Source of the DNA: Butyricimonas faecalis
Lineage (GTDB): Bacteria > Bacteroidota > Bacteroidia > Bacteroidales > Marinifilaceae
Assembly: GCF_003991565.1 (NCBI RefSeq)
Contig: NZ_CP032819.1
Location: 4,278,001-4,342,000, forward strand
Length of the DNA stretch: 64,000 bases
Direction: 5' to 3'
The notes below the pieces were generated by a model that was not told where the DNA came from, made no database searches, and worked only from the letters and a program-made list of their open reading frames with translations. Made by a program: the position numbers and the translations under genes. This document shows positions 1 through 9,300 of this stretch, in pieces. Position 1 is the stretch's first letter. The number at the start of each line of letters is the position of its first letter.

Positions 1-58
1 ACACGGATATATTTAATTTCTCGGCAATGTCTTTGATGGTTATTGGTTTTTGTGTCAT
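1..58 (-). CDS. LacI-family transcriptional regulator, N-terminus only (cut by window edge)
   Basis: The first 19 codons, read leftward from an ATG at 58-56, contain the stretch TIKDIAEKLNISV. This is the first helix-turn-helix of LacI/PurR-type repressors, which bind operators and respond to a sugar or nucleotide ligand. The rest of the gene, including the ligand-binding domain, lies outside the window, so the effector cannot be guessed. It starts 17 bases after the pgpH stop on the same strand, so read-through from pgpH is possible. Confidence 0.75.
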   Translation of the reverse strand, partial: MTQKPITIKDIAEKLNISV

Positions 59-75
59 ATATTTAGGTCTTGAGG

Positions 76-2136
76 TTATGCTTTGGTTTGTAATTTCGGG
101 TACGCGATACGGGCATGGTACACGTTGATAAGCATTTCTGTAAATACTCGTTTCACCGTGGAAATGTCCTTGAATGTCAAGTCTGCGTTAGAGAAACGTC
201 CATCTTGAAGAAGGCCGTCAATCAGGCTATTTACCAGTTTGGTCAGGTTTTCTTCATCCTTGATTTCCAGTGCTCGTGAGGCAGCTTCCACGCCATCGGC
301 CATCATGACTACGGCACACTCTTTTCTCACGGGGTCCGGACCGGGGTAGGTGAATAAAGATTCGTCTATTTCCTTGTCCGGGTATTTGTTTTTGAAAGAA
401 TAGTAGAAATATTTTACTTTGCTTTTACCGTGGTGCGTGCGGATAAAATCCTTGAGCACTTCCGGTAATTTGTATTTATTGGCAAGTTCCAGGCCTTGTG
501 TCACGTGTTTGATAATAATTTGGGCGCTTTCGTCAAAACCCAGAAGGTCGTGTGGATTCAAACCACCTGTTTGATTCTCCACGAACATGATCGGGTTGTA
601 TGTTTTCCCGATGTCGTGGTACAATGCTCCCGTACGGGCTAAAAGAGGGCTTCCCCCGATGTGGTAAATTGCTTCTTCCGCCAGGTTGGCAACCATGAGG
701 GAGTGCTGGAATGTCCCCGGGGCTTTTTTGGTCAGGTTGCGCAAGGCCGGGTGATTCGGGTTGGAGTATTCCAGTAAACTGATTTCAGAGGTGTACCCGA
801 AGAGGCGTTCTACTAGGTAAAGGGCCGGATAAATTAAACTTAACAGACCAGTATTTATAATGAGGAACACGATAGCGAATAGATGTTTTGGCGTGAGCGC
901 CCCCTCTTGAATGAGCGAGAATGCCCCATATACTAACGTGTAAGTTAGGAATATTAGACCTAGTGCAATAAATAATTGAGAGCGACGTTGCAGGTGCAAG
1001 AGGCTGAACATGGCAACGATTCCTGCCGATATTTGCATGAAGAAGTACATGTAATTGTTGGGAGCGTAGTAGGAAACCAGCAAGCTTGTACCTATCAATA
1101 GATAAAGGGCCGGTCTTGTCCCAAACAGTATGTTCACGATGATCGGGAAGAACAAAACGGGAATCGTGAGGATATTGATGTGTTGAAAGTAACTGATGCT
1201 TCCCAGGGCAATGGTTAGTAAGAACATGCTATACAGGAAGAAAAAGTCCTTGTTGTTATAAAATAGTCGTTTTCGGGAAACATACAGGAAAATTGAAAAA
1301 CTCATGATAGCAATCAAGGTCAACACGGTTTGGGCAACCGAGATCCGGATTCGGTCAATGGTTGAGCCCAAGTTTTGCTCATGTTCTATCCGGAAAGATT
1401 CCAGAATTTTATATTTTTCGGGTGTTACCAGATCGTTTTGGGATATGATAATATCTCCCCGGTTGATCATTCCTTGGGTTGGCGTGATACTTTTTATACT
1501 GGTTTCAATGGCAAGTCCCGTTTTTCCGGCATCGTATTCCAAGTTCGGGTTGATGTAGTTGTTCAAGCCCAAACTAAGTATTCCTTCCTCGGTGGATTTG
1601 TTCAGGTGAAGGCTCTCGATGTATTTAACCAACGTTTCGTAGGCTTGCTTTAGCGTGTACACGTTGGAGAACTTTTCATCGAAGGCAATGTTGTTCTTGA
1701 CGATAAGAATATTTTTTATTTTAGCAGGATCCATTTTTTCCGGCATCAGCAGAATACCTTTGGAATAAATGTCCCGCAGTTTTTGAATGATTTTATCCAT
1801 ATCTTCTCCGTTGTGCGCGGTTCGATATGGATTTATTTTTTCCGAAAGTTTGTTGATTTGAACTTCAACATTTGTTGCTTTGAAGTTAAAAATGGGGGCT
1901 TGCTCTTCTTTGATTTTTTCAATATCGGCAGCAAGTTCTTCGGCACTTTTATGCAATGGAAAATCTAAGGGTGCGATCAATGTCTCGTATTTCCAAGGCA
2001 TCCCTTTTTGGTAGGAGTATTTAAATCTCTCTACTTTAGGGAGCAATAAGACAATGAGGCCACAGATGATGATTATTGTACTGATTTTGAACACGTATTG
2101 GATCGTACGGTGTCGTTTGGTTTTATTGTTTGACAT
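76..2136 (-). CDS. pgpH: Cyclic-di-AMP phosphodiesterase, PgpH / 7TMR-HD family
   Basis: This membrane enzyme is predicted to hydrolyse the second messenger c-di-AMP to pApA in the cytoplasm. The 686 residues run as follows: one N-terminal membrane segment (about 14-34), an extracytoplasmic 7TMR-HDED region (about 40-260), a block of membrane helices (about 270-460), then an HD domain. The metal motif HDIGK is at 507-511, a HH pair is at 568-569, and a conserved D lies near 614 (MADGVEA). All of these match PgpH-type enzymes. Length and domain order are normal. The gene is separated from fabD upstream by a strong terminator (2182-2215), so it probably has its own promoter. The family assignment is firm; the c-di-AMP substrate is taken from studied PgpH proteins. 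Confidence 0.9.
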   Translation of the reverse strand: MSNNKTKRHRTIQYVFKISTIIIICGLIVLLLPKVERFKYSYQKGMPWKYETLIAPLDFPLHKSAEELAADIEKIKEEQAPIFNFKATNVEVQINKLSEKINPYRTAHNGEDMDKIIQKLRDIYSKGILLMPEKMDPAKIKNILIVKNNIAFDEKFSNVYTLKQAYETLVKYIESLHLNKSTEEGILSLGLNNYINPNLEYDAGKTGLAIETSIKSITPTQGMINRGDIIISQNDLVTPEKYKILESFRIEHEQNLGSTIDRIRISVAQTVLTLIAIMSFSIFLYVSRKRLFYNNKDFFFLYSMFLLTIALGSISYFQHINILTIPVLFFPIIVNILFGTRPALYLLIGTSLLVSYYAPNNYMYFFMQISAGIVAMFSLLHLQRRSQLFIALGLIFLTYTLVYGAFSLIQEGALTPKHLFAIVFLIINTGLLSLIYPALYLVERLFGYTSEISLLEYSNPNHPALRNLTKKAPGTFQHSLMVANLAEEAIYHIGGSPLLARTGALYHDIGKTYNPIMFVENQTGGLNPHDLLGFDESAQIIIKHVTQGLELANKYKLPEVLKDFIRTHHGKSKVKYFYYSFKNKYPDKEIDESLFTYPGPDPVRKECAVVMMADGVEAASRALEIKDEENLTKLVNSLIDGLLQDGRFSNADLTFKDISTVKRVFTEMLINVYHARIAYPKLQTKA

Positions 2137-2181
2137 ATCCCGATTTTATCTTGAATTATCTTTGTTCAAAGATATAAATAA

Positions 2182-2215
2182 AATTTTAAAGCCTCCCATG
2201 GGAGGCTTTAAAATT
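2182..2215 (-). terminator. Rho-independent terminator after fabD
   Basis: A perfect 34-base palindrome centred at 2198/2199 has the GC core GCCTCCC/GGGAGGC flanked by A/T arms. On the minus strand a T-rich stretch follows it. It lies just downstream of fabD and separates the folE-fabD unit from pgpH. Confidence 0.85.
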
Positions 2216-2272
2216 GTTACAAGTTTCAAGTTGAGCTTTCAGCTCTGCGGGAATACAATGTTTTAAACAAGA

Positions 2273-3157
2273 TTATTGTATTCCTGCAGTTTCAACTTCG
2301 GTACTTACTTTTTTGATCAATCCTTGAAGCACGTTTCCGGGACCGATTTCCAAGAAAGACGAAGCTCCGTCTGCCAACATGTTTTGTACGGTTTGAGTCC
2401 AACGTACAGATGCTGTTAACTGGTCAATCAAATTCTTTTTGATCACCTCCGGGTCAGATACCGGTTGTGCGTTCACGTTCTGGTAAACCGGGCACGAGGG
2501 TTGTGAGAAGTGGGTGTGCATGATGGCATCGGCCAGTTCTTTCCGGGCGGGTTCCATCAGCGGAGAGTGGAATGCACCCCCGACTTTTAACGGGAGAGCC
2601 CGTTTGGCCCCGGCTGCTTTTAGTTTTTCGCAAGCGGTGGCAATTCCTTGCATTGTTCCGGAAATAACAATTTGGCCCGGGCAGTTGTAGTTTGCCGGAA
2701 CGACAATATCGTCAATTTCAGCTAAAATATTTTCTACGGTCGCATCCGGTAACCCGAGGATGGCAGCCATCGTGGATGGGTTTGCCTCACATGCTTTTTG
2801 CATGGCAAGTGCTCTGGCGTGAACAAGACGCAAGCCATCTTCAAAAGAAAGAGCCCCGTTGGCTACAAGCGCGGAAAATTCTCCCAGAGAGTGTCCCGCC
2901 ACCATATCCGGTTTCTCGTTCAACGATTTTGCAAGAATCACCGAGTGAAGGAATATGGCCGGTTGTGTTACTTTGGTTTGCTTTAAATCTTCGTCAGTCC
3001 CCTCGAACATCAGGTCCGTGATGCGGAATCCCAGGATTTCGTTTGCCTTTTCAAATAACTCTTTTGCTGCAGGTGAGTTTTCGTATAAGCTCTTACCCAT
3101 GCCTACGAATTGGGCTCCTTGGCCCGGGAAAACAAATGCTTTTTTCATACTCGTCAT
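2273..3157 (-). CDS. fabD: Malonyl-CoA:acyl carrier protein transacylase
   Basis: FabD moves malonyl groups from CoA to acyl carrier protein, the entry step for fatty-acid elongation in the cytosol. The 294-residue protein has the N-terminal FPGQGAQ motif (about 10-16), the nucleophile elbow GHSLGE with Ser90, an Arg near 115 (HARALAMQ), and the catalytic His197 in the FHSPLM motif. Length is typical. It starts 9 bases after the folE stop, so the two are probably co-transcribed. A nearby second ATG three codons in (MKKAF) is an alternative start. Confidence 0.95.
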   Translation of the reverse strand: MTSMKKAFVFPGQGAQFVGMGKSLYENSPAAKELFEKANEILGFRITDLMFEGTDEDLKQTKVTQPAIFLHSVILAKSLNEKPDMVAGHSLGEFSALVANGALSFEDGLRLVHARALAMQKACEANPSTMAAILGLPDATVENILAEIDDIVVPANYNCPGQIVISGTMQGIATACEKLKAAGAKRALPLKVGGAFHSPLMEPARKELADAIMHTHFSQPSCPVYQNVNAQPVSDPEVIKKNLIDQLTASVRWTQTVQNMLADGASSFLEIGPGNVLQGLIKKVSTEVETAGIQ

Positions 3158-3166
3158 GTTTATTTC

Positions 3167-3793
3167 TTAATGAAATTTGTTACTAATTAGTCGGATGAAC
3201 TCTTCCCGCGTGGCAAGTTTTTCGAAAGCCCCGCTGAAATCGGAAGTCGTCGTTACCGAATTTTGTTTTTGCACGCCCCGCATCATCATGCACATGTGCT
3301 GGGCCTCAATGACCACGGCAACACCGAGGGGATTGAGTGTATTCTGTATACAATTTTTTATATCATTTGTCAACCTCTCCTGTACTTGAAGCCTTCTGGA
3401 AAAAGCTTCAACCACCCGGGCTATTTTACTCAACCCGGTGATATACCCGTTCGGAATGTAGGCCACGTGAGCATGTCCGATGAACGGGAGCATGTGGTGT
3501 TCACATAGAGAATAGATTTCAATATCCTTGACGATTACCATTTGGCGATAATCTTCTTTAAACAGGGCGGAGCGAAGTATTTCTTCCGGGTTTTCCGTGT
3601 AACCTTTTGTCATAAATTGCATGGCTTTGGCAACACGATACGGGGTTTTCACTAATCCTTCTCTTTCGGGATCTTCTCCCAATAATGTGAGAATTTCTTT
3701 ATAATGATAGCTTAGTTTTTCGATTCTTGCCTTGTTGTAATATTCTACTTTGCGGTAGAATTCTTCATTGTCATCCAATTCTGTGTATTTCAT
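3167..3793 (-). CDS. folE: GTP cyclohydrolase I
   Basis: FolE converts GTP to dihydroneopterin triphosphate, the first step of folate and pterin synthesis. In the 208 residues the zinc ligands Cys97, His100 and Cys168 are visible (E. coli C110, H113 and C181, with a constant offset of 13), as is the active-site His166 before them in the QHMCMMMRG motif. The central [12 protein letters not shown] motif is intact. It is the first gene of a folE-fabD pair. No riboswitch is evident in the 110-base gap before it. Confidence 0.95.
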   Translation of the reverse strand: MKYTELDDNEEFYRKVEYYNKARIEKLSYHYKEILTLLGEDPEREGLVKTPYRVAKAMQFMTKGYTENPEEILRSALFKEDYRQMVIVKDIEIYSLCEHHMLPFIGHAHVAYIPNGYITGLSKIARVVEAFSRRLQVQERLTNDIKNCIQNTLNPLGVAVVIEAQHMCMMMRGVQKQNSVTTTSDFSGAFEKLATREEFIRLISNKFH

Positions 3794-3907
3794 TCTTCCT
3801 CTCTTTTAGGTGCTTGATTCATCGCTTATCTCGGCGAAGAAAAATTCGTTGCAAAGTAAAATATAATAATCGAGAATTGAAAATCGTATATTGAAAAATG
3901 GATAAAA

Positions 3908-4555
3908 CTACTCCACGTGCACGTGTTGGCTGGGAGAGAATCTGAGACCGTCGTCACTGCTGAAGAAAATGTACAGGTGGGCATTTTGCCCGATTTCTTC
4001 GTTGAGCGAGAACTCTCCTTGCGATTCTCCGCGTACGCCTTTTACTTGACAGGCTAAGCGAGGTATTCGAGGGTCATTGTCATAGATCACGCCCACTTGC
4101 AGTTTATCCGTGCTTGCCGTAGTTTTCCATGTCCGTTCCTCTTGCCATGAAATGGTAAAACGGTTTGCTTCTCGTGAAACTTTCAACTCCCGGGGAAGTG
4201 CCAGTGTTCCGTCCGTGAACGAGAAGTTCTCGAAATCCACGATTTTTCCCTCGTCTCCAAAACAATGGAAATTTCTTGAAAAGAATACGTTCGAGGCGAA
4301 TCGTTTCTCTGCCTTCGCCACGGCACGCCATATCTCGGGTGATACTTGCTTGGCAAATGTCATGTAAAATACTTGCACGGCTTTGAAGCGTGTCGTGACA
4401 GCCTGCTGCTTGGGGGTGCGTCCCTCGGTTTCCCATTTTCGTTTTTTACCGGGAATGGCATATCGCCGGGCGTGCATCTTGTCGCCCCTCGCGTAAAAAA
4501 TAATGTTATTGTGTCTTCCTTGGAAAAATCTGTTGATAAGGTCTTTTACTTTCAT
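3908..4555 (-). CDS. DUF6266-like protein, second copy of a tandem pair
   Basis: A 215-residue protein of unknown function. The N-terminal region (GRHNNIIFYARGDKMHARRY) and the following PKQQAVTTRF stretch fit the start of DUF6266 proteins, which usually read G.GN.vfY..g...vR followed by an AQ..qR.kF-like segment. The remainder looks like a beta-rich C-terminal domain. There is no signal peptide or membrane segment. It sits 95 bases downstream of a related but clearly diverged gene (4651-5292). DUF6266 proteins are common in Bacteroidota with no experimental role that I know of. This copy is the more divergent one, lacking the clear SPANAF motif. Confidence 0.6.
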   Translation of the reverse strand: MKVKDLINRFFQGRHNNIIFYARGDKMHARRYAIPGKKRKWETEGRTPKQQAVTTRFKAVQVFYMTFAKQVSPEIWRAVAKAEKRFASNVFFSRNFHCFGDEGKIVDFENFSFTDGTLALPRELKVSREANRFTISWQEERTWKTTASTDKLQVGVIYDNDPRIPRLACQVKGVRGESQGEFSLNEEIGQNAHLYIFFSSDDGLRFSPSQHVHVE

Positions 4556-4650
4556 GATATAGTATTAAGGTGTTTAATAATTACATTTATGTTCCTTCAG
4601 TTTGGATTAGTAAAGAGGGGGAGTCCGAAAACTCCCTCTCATCCTACATG

Positions 4651-5292
4651 TTAAGCCTCTTCTGCTAGCGTGATGCAAACAGATGGGGAAGCCTGTTTCC
4701 CGTTCGCGCTCGTGGCAAAGATGTACACTTTCAGGTCTCCTTTTTCCCACGTTACCGGAAAAGTCACGCTTGTTGAACTATTTTCTCCGCGTTCGCGAAG
4801 GGGTATCACCCGGCATCCGGCATACCGGGTGTTCAACACCATGGCGTACGTCTTGTCATCCGCGTTACAATACCCGAAATCTTCCATACTCGTGTTCTCG
4901 AAGGTAATCCTTGACGTTGAGGCACTGTAAGTAGCGGTGATCTCCGGTTCCATGAGTGATCCTTGTGCACATAACAATTGTTCGTAGTCCACGGTCACCG
5001 TGTTGTCCTCTTCCACCGTGCAAATCCCTTTGTTCAAGGACATGAAGGCATTCGCGGGAGACAGTCCTCTTTTACGCTGGGGAAATCCGAGTTGAATAAC
5101 CGGGGCAAGCCCTTGGGTTAATTCTGTCAGTCTTTTGAACTTCTTTCGTTGTGCAACGGCTGCCGGGGCATCGGAAACTTTTGCGTTCGACGAACTTTTG
5201 CGAGCCATGTTCTCGCTTTCGCGTATGTAGTAACTTATTTTACCAATACGCCCCCGATAGCTTTCTATCGGATCCGAAATTATTTTTGCCAT
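4651..5292 (-). CDS. DUF6266 family protein
   Basis: A 213-residue protein that matches DUF6266 well. It has an N-terminal GRIGKISYYI.E.ENMARKSS motif, an AVAQRKKFKRLTELTQ helix, the characteristic LSPANAFMSLNKG motif near the middle, and a C-terminal beta-rich half ending in a YIFATSANGKQAS-like strand pair. No signal peptide is visible. Function is unknown. It is the first of two tandem DUF6266-type genes, probably one transcript. No good promoter was found in the 342 bases upstream. Confidence 0.75.
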   Translation of the reverse strand: MAKIISDPIESYRGRIGKISYYIRESENMARKSSSNAKVSDAPAAVAQRKKFKRLTELTQGLAPVIQLGFPQRKRGLSPANAFMSLNKGICTVEEDNTVTVDYEQLLCAQGSLMEPEITATYSASTSRITFENTSMEDFGYCNADDKTYAMVLNTRYAGCRVIPLRERGENSSTSVTFPVTWEKGDLKVYIFATSANGKQASPSVCITLAEEA

Positions 5293-5566
5293 ATTGCAAA
5301 AATTAAAAAATTAATAATATATTTCTCTCTCCAACACACTTGGACGAGAGGTAAGCATCTAACTTCTTGAGAAGTCTTATCCTTACATGAGGCATTATAC
5401 ACGGCAAATGTTAAATTTGCGCGCACCTGAGGGGGAATATTGCATTAGAGAAGACGATATTTTTGTAAATTGCAGTTGTATAGGTGTTTATGGCGCACAT
5501 TAAATATTGTTAAATATGAAAATCAGCTAGAATACGCCCATTTTTCTAGGAAAAGTGATAGGAAAA
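5293..5566. other. Intergenic stretch before the DUF6266 pair
   Basis: About 270 bases of AT-rich sequence lie between the DUF6266 pair and the terminator at 5567-5620. I saw no open reading frame with a credible start, no clear TAnnTTTG promoter box on the minus strand, and no recognised RNA fold. Confidence 0.5.
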
Positions 5567-5620
5567 TTTTATAAAACGAAGAGTTGCCGAAAACTTCCGG
5601 CAACTCTTCGTTTTATAAAA
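5567..5620 (-). terminator. Strong hairpin terminator at the end of the lipoprotein operon
   Basis: The 23-base arms 5567-5589 and 5598-5620 are perfectly complementary around an 8-base loop. The core is GAGTTGCCG/CGGCAACTC and the outer arms are AT-rich. It follows the 5635-6348 gene and marks the 3' end of the three-gene operon. Confidence 0.85.
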
Positions 5621-5634
5621 ATGTAATAATAATC

Positions 5635-6348
5635 TTACTTTTCCATCATGTCACATAGTCGGGCAATCAATTCCGGTGTGGGCAGTTTATCCGAGGCTTG
5701 GTATTGGAAATGGCTCGTGAACAGCACCAACGTTCCTTTCAGGTTCGTTTCCAACAGTTCGTTGTCACTTACCCGGTCCGGATGATCCACTAGTCCCGTG
5801 ATGCGGCACAGCTCACCGCAAGGGAGCGGCTCCAAGTGTTCGAAGCGGTATCCCATCCAGATGTTGGCGTCCGCTGTTGCTTCTTTACCCCAGAAGCACC
5901 ATGAACCTCTATTCTTGACCATAATTAATCGCGGGCGCACCACCTGCTCCATGAAAAGTTGATTCAACCGCAAATTTTCGGCAACGAGTTCAAGACCTTT
6001 CGGGTCATTGCAAAACTTCCACACCATTTCCTGATCCGTTTCCCGGAAATTCAGCAAATCCATGTATGCTACTTCTTGTTTGTACTCCTCCGGGAAAAGC
6101 TTGTCGAAAGCCAAAAAATAACGGTCTTCTCCGCCTTCCACTATCCCTTGGTAATTATACTCGCATATGTTTTCCTTGCGTGCCACATCCCCTTGCCGGA
6201 ACGATGGGTTCATACCCGTGACTAAAATTCGGTGTGGTATTTCTATCTTCGAGAAACAAATGCCCCGCTCAAGGATATTGTTTAGCTCCTCGGAGGTCAT
6301 TTGTTTTTGAAATTTCTTCCAGAGTTTTAATAATCTTTCTTTTTGCAT
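5635..6348 (-). CDS. Hypothetical protein with uracil-DNA-glycosylase-like motifs
   Basis: A cytosolic-looking protein of 237 residues that I do not recognise by name. Four features resemble the uracil-DNA-glycosylase superfamily in order: a VTGMNPSFR loop near residue 45, a YMDLLNFR strand near 97, a helix and strand ending in LIMVKNRGSWCFWGKEA near 145, and a late strand VLFTSHFQY in the place of the usual HPS motif. This is a fold-level inference only. It has no signal peptide, which contrasts with the two exported lipoproteins encoded just upstream. Its start lies 1 base from the stop of the 6350-9799 gene, so it is almost certainly translated from the same mRNA. Confidence 0.45.
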   Translation of the reverse strand: MQKERLLKLWKKFQKQMTSEELNNILERGICFSKIEIPHRILVTGMNPSFRQGDVARKENICEYNYQGIVEGGEDRYFLAFDKLFPEEYKQEVAYMDLLNFRETDQEMVWKFCNDPKGLELVAENLRLNQLFMEQVVRPRLIMVKNRGSWCFWGKEATADANIWMGYRFEHLEPLPCGELCRITGLVDHPDRVSDNELLETNLKGTLVLFTSHFQYQASDKLPTPELIARLCDMMEK

Positions 6349-6349
6349 G

Positions 6350-9300
6350 TTATTTTATTAATGTTTCAAAATCAACTTCTTCAATGGTAGAATACGCTTT
6401 TTTCCATGATCGGTTTGCTTCATACTTTTCTTTCGGGGAAGTATACAAACCGCTAGGATTAGGATCGGGCAAAGATACTCCTAAAACAAAACGTTTACGG
6501 AATGCACCACCGAAAGAATGTTGTGGTATTCCATCGTAATTAGTATCATGAAGTGTTGGCGGCGAATACGCTTTGGAATATATTTTAGAAAAATTCAACT
6601 CACAAGGCTCAAATGTTGAGTTCCAGGCTGCATTTGCAAACGATAAACAACCAATTGTTTTAACACTACTGCCTAAAAGTAAATAACCTGTAAAACCGGT
6701 ACAATTACGGAAAGCATAATCGGCAATTGTTCGTACTTTGTCAGGAATAATCAAATTTCCAGACAAAAAGGGACAATCATTAAATGCACGATAACCTATA
6801 TCCGTAACATTTTCTCCTATTGTAAGTGTGCCGTTAAATTTAGAAGTCATAAATGCGTCTTCTGGGATAGATGTCAGACCGTTCCCTATTTTTATAGAAC
6901 CATTGAATCCGTTTGTATGCGCAAGTCCATATCTCGCAAATGCTTCTTTCCCGATTTTTTTCACAGAATTAGGAATAACCAAATCCCCCGTAACAGTTTC
7001 ACATCTCTGAAAAGCTCCTTGACCTATTTCTGTAATGCTTTCTCCTAATATAACCCTACCATCAAGTTTGCAATTAGAAAAAGCATAGTTACCGATTGTG
7101 GTTACTTTATCTGGGATAACTAGATCTCCTTTTAAAGGTAAACCTATGAAAGCATATTCATCAATGATTATTAAATCGGAAGGAAGTGTTAGGGATGTTA
7201 ATGGACATCCGTTAAAAGCGTGAGCCCCAATTCTACGTACGCAACTTGGTATTTCAACAGATGTTATAGAACTCGCGGTAAATGCGTAATCAGGAATTAC
7301 CACCATGCTGGGTAGGCGTACAGAAAGAATTGTTTTAGCTCCCCGGAATGCACCCTCAGGCATTGTAGTCAAAACCCCTCTTAAATCCACTTTAGTTAGG
7401 TTTGGCATGGTCTTCATGAAATCAAAATCGGATTTATCTAAGGCTCCAGAAACAATTAATTCTTCTATTAATGGTACATCTTCTGCATTTATTAATTGTT
7501 CAAGTTGTCCTCTCCCGGTGTATACGGTTTGGGCAATACCTTTTTCTTGATTGATTAAAATCGTTTCGATAGTGACTCCAATTTTGTCAATTAATTTTAT
7601 ATTAGCGAAACGAGTTCGTACAGTTTGATTCGGTTGCACGATGAAAGTAATCACCTCGTCACGCATTGCAGCCCTGCCCTTGGGTGCCACGCTTAGCCAT
7701 GATTGTGCTTCAGTGGGAATTTCTACGGTATAGTTAATATTAGTAGACAATTTCACTTCAACTTGTCCTCCATTATATTCAACGATATAGCTTTTTGTTG
7801 TAACATTGATTATTCCTTCCACGAAATTGATAGAACTCATTATCGTGTGTCCTTTTCCATCTGAAATGAATATTAATACCTCGCTGTTCAAAATTGTTGG
7901 GGGAGTTGTAATTTCAATAACCCCTTGGGTGTGGTCAGTCGGTTTTACAACTGCACGGAATCCATCTTGAGTTAAAGCTTTTACAACTGTTTTAGAATCA
8001 GAACCAACCAACGTGTAATTGATGGAATAAGTTTTACTAGGAAGAACCCGTATGTCTTCGGTTTCGCTGAATGTAATTGAAAGTGGTTTGTATTTGGGAA
8101 TCGAGATCGTATTTCCACCGTTTAATGTCATGTGCACATAATCTTCGTCTTCTGTTACTTCCTCGAAAAATGCACCACCCGTCGTGCTCGGTCCTAACTG
8201 TTGCCATTTCCCTTCTTCATATGATACATACCAGTATCCTTTTTCAATTTTTAATTGAGGAGTAACGCCATTTTGTCCCGGTGTTCCTTGTGCTCCATCA
8301 TTTCCGTCTTTCCCCGGTGTTCCATCTAGTCCATCCTTACCATCTGTTCCTTGTGCTTTGATCTTATTGTTACTATCATCCAGAAGCCAATTGCCATTCA
8401 ATGTCCAGTAATAGATGTTGTCCGTATCTTTTTTAATGCTTATAATTGGAGCGACGCCATTCTGTCCGGGTGTTCCGTCTTGTCCATCTTTTCCGTGATA
8501 GATAACAATTGCCGGGCTTTTGGAAAAACTAATTGTGTAACCGATAGCTTTACCTTCTTCCATTAAGGGAGTGACAGAAGTAACGTAATCATTGTTTTCC
8601 AATGCGGTTACAATGCTTTGTAACGAGGAAATGTTCGTGTTCATTTGGTTACATTGTGTTCTTAATTCCTCGAAAGCGTACCATGTCGGGATCTTCAATT
8701 GCTCGCCATTGGAGAGTGTAAAGATAACGTATTCATTACTTGTTGAGTAGTCCACGTCTCTGAACATGGAATCCCCATCTTTTCCCGGTGTTCCTTGTTC
8801 CCCTTTTTCGCCCTGTTCTCCCCTTTCTCCTTGAGGTCCGGTGGCTCGCCATAATGTTTTCCACGTTATTCCATTGTCATATGATACTTCCCAATACCCG
8901 TCTTTAATATCTAATAGAGGAGTAATTCCATCTTTTCCGGGAAGTCCATCTTTTCCGTCGGTCCCTTCTGCTTTGATTTTTTGATTGTTATTATCCAAAA
9001 GCCACGTGCCGTTCAGGGTCCAGTAATAGATACCGTCGATATCTTGTTTTATTCCGATAACAGGGGTTACCCCGTCTTTGCCTGTTTCTCCCTTATCACC
9101 GGTAGCTTGCCCCAAAAAGGTCCAGTTAGTCCCGTTGTCAAAGGACACGAACCAGTTGTCGAATTCGATTTTGAATTGTGGTGTGATGCCATCTGCACCT
9201 TGTTGTCCTTGATTCCCTGTGGCTTGTCCTAAATCCTCCCACGTGGAGCCTTTGTCCCATGATATCATCCATCTGCCATTTTGAATTTTTAAATCAGGGG

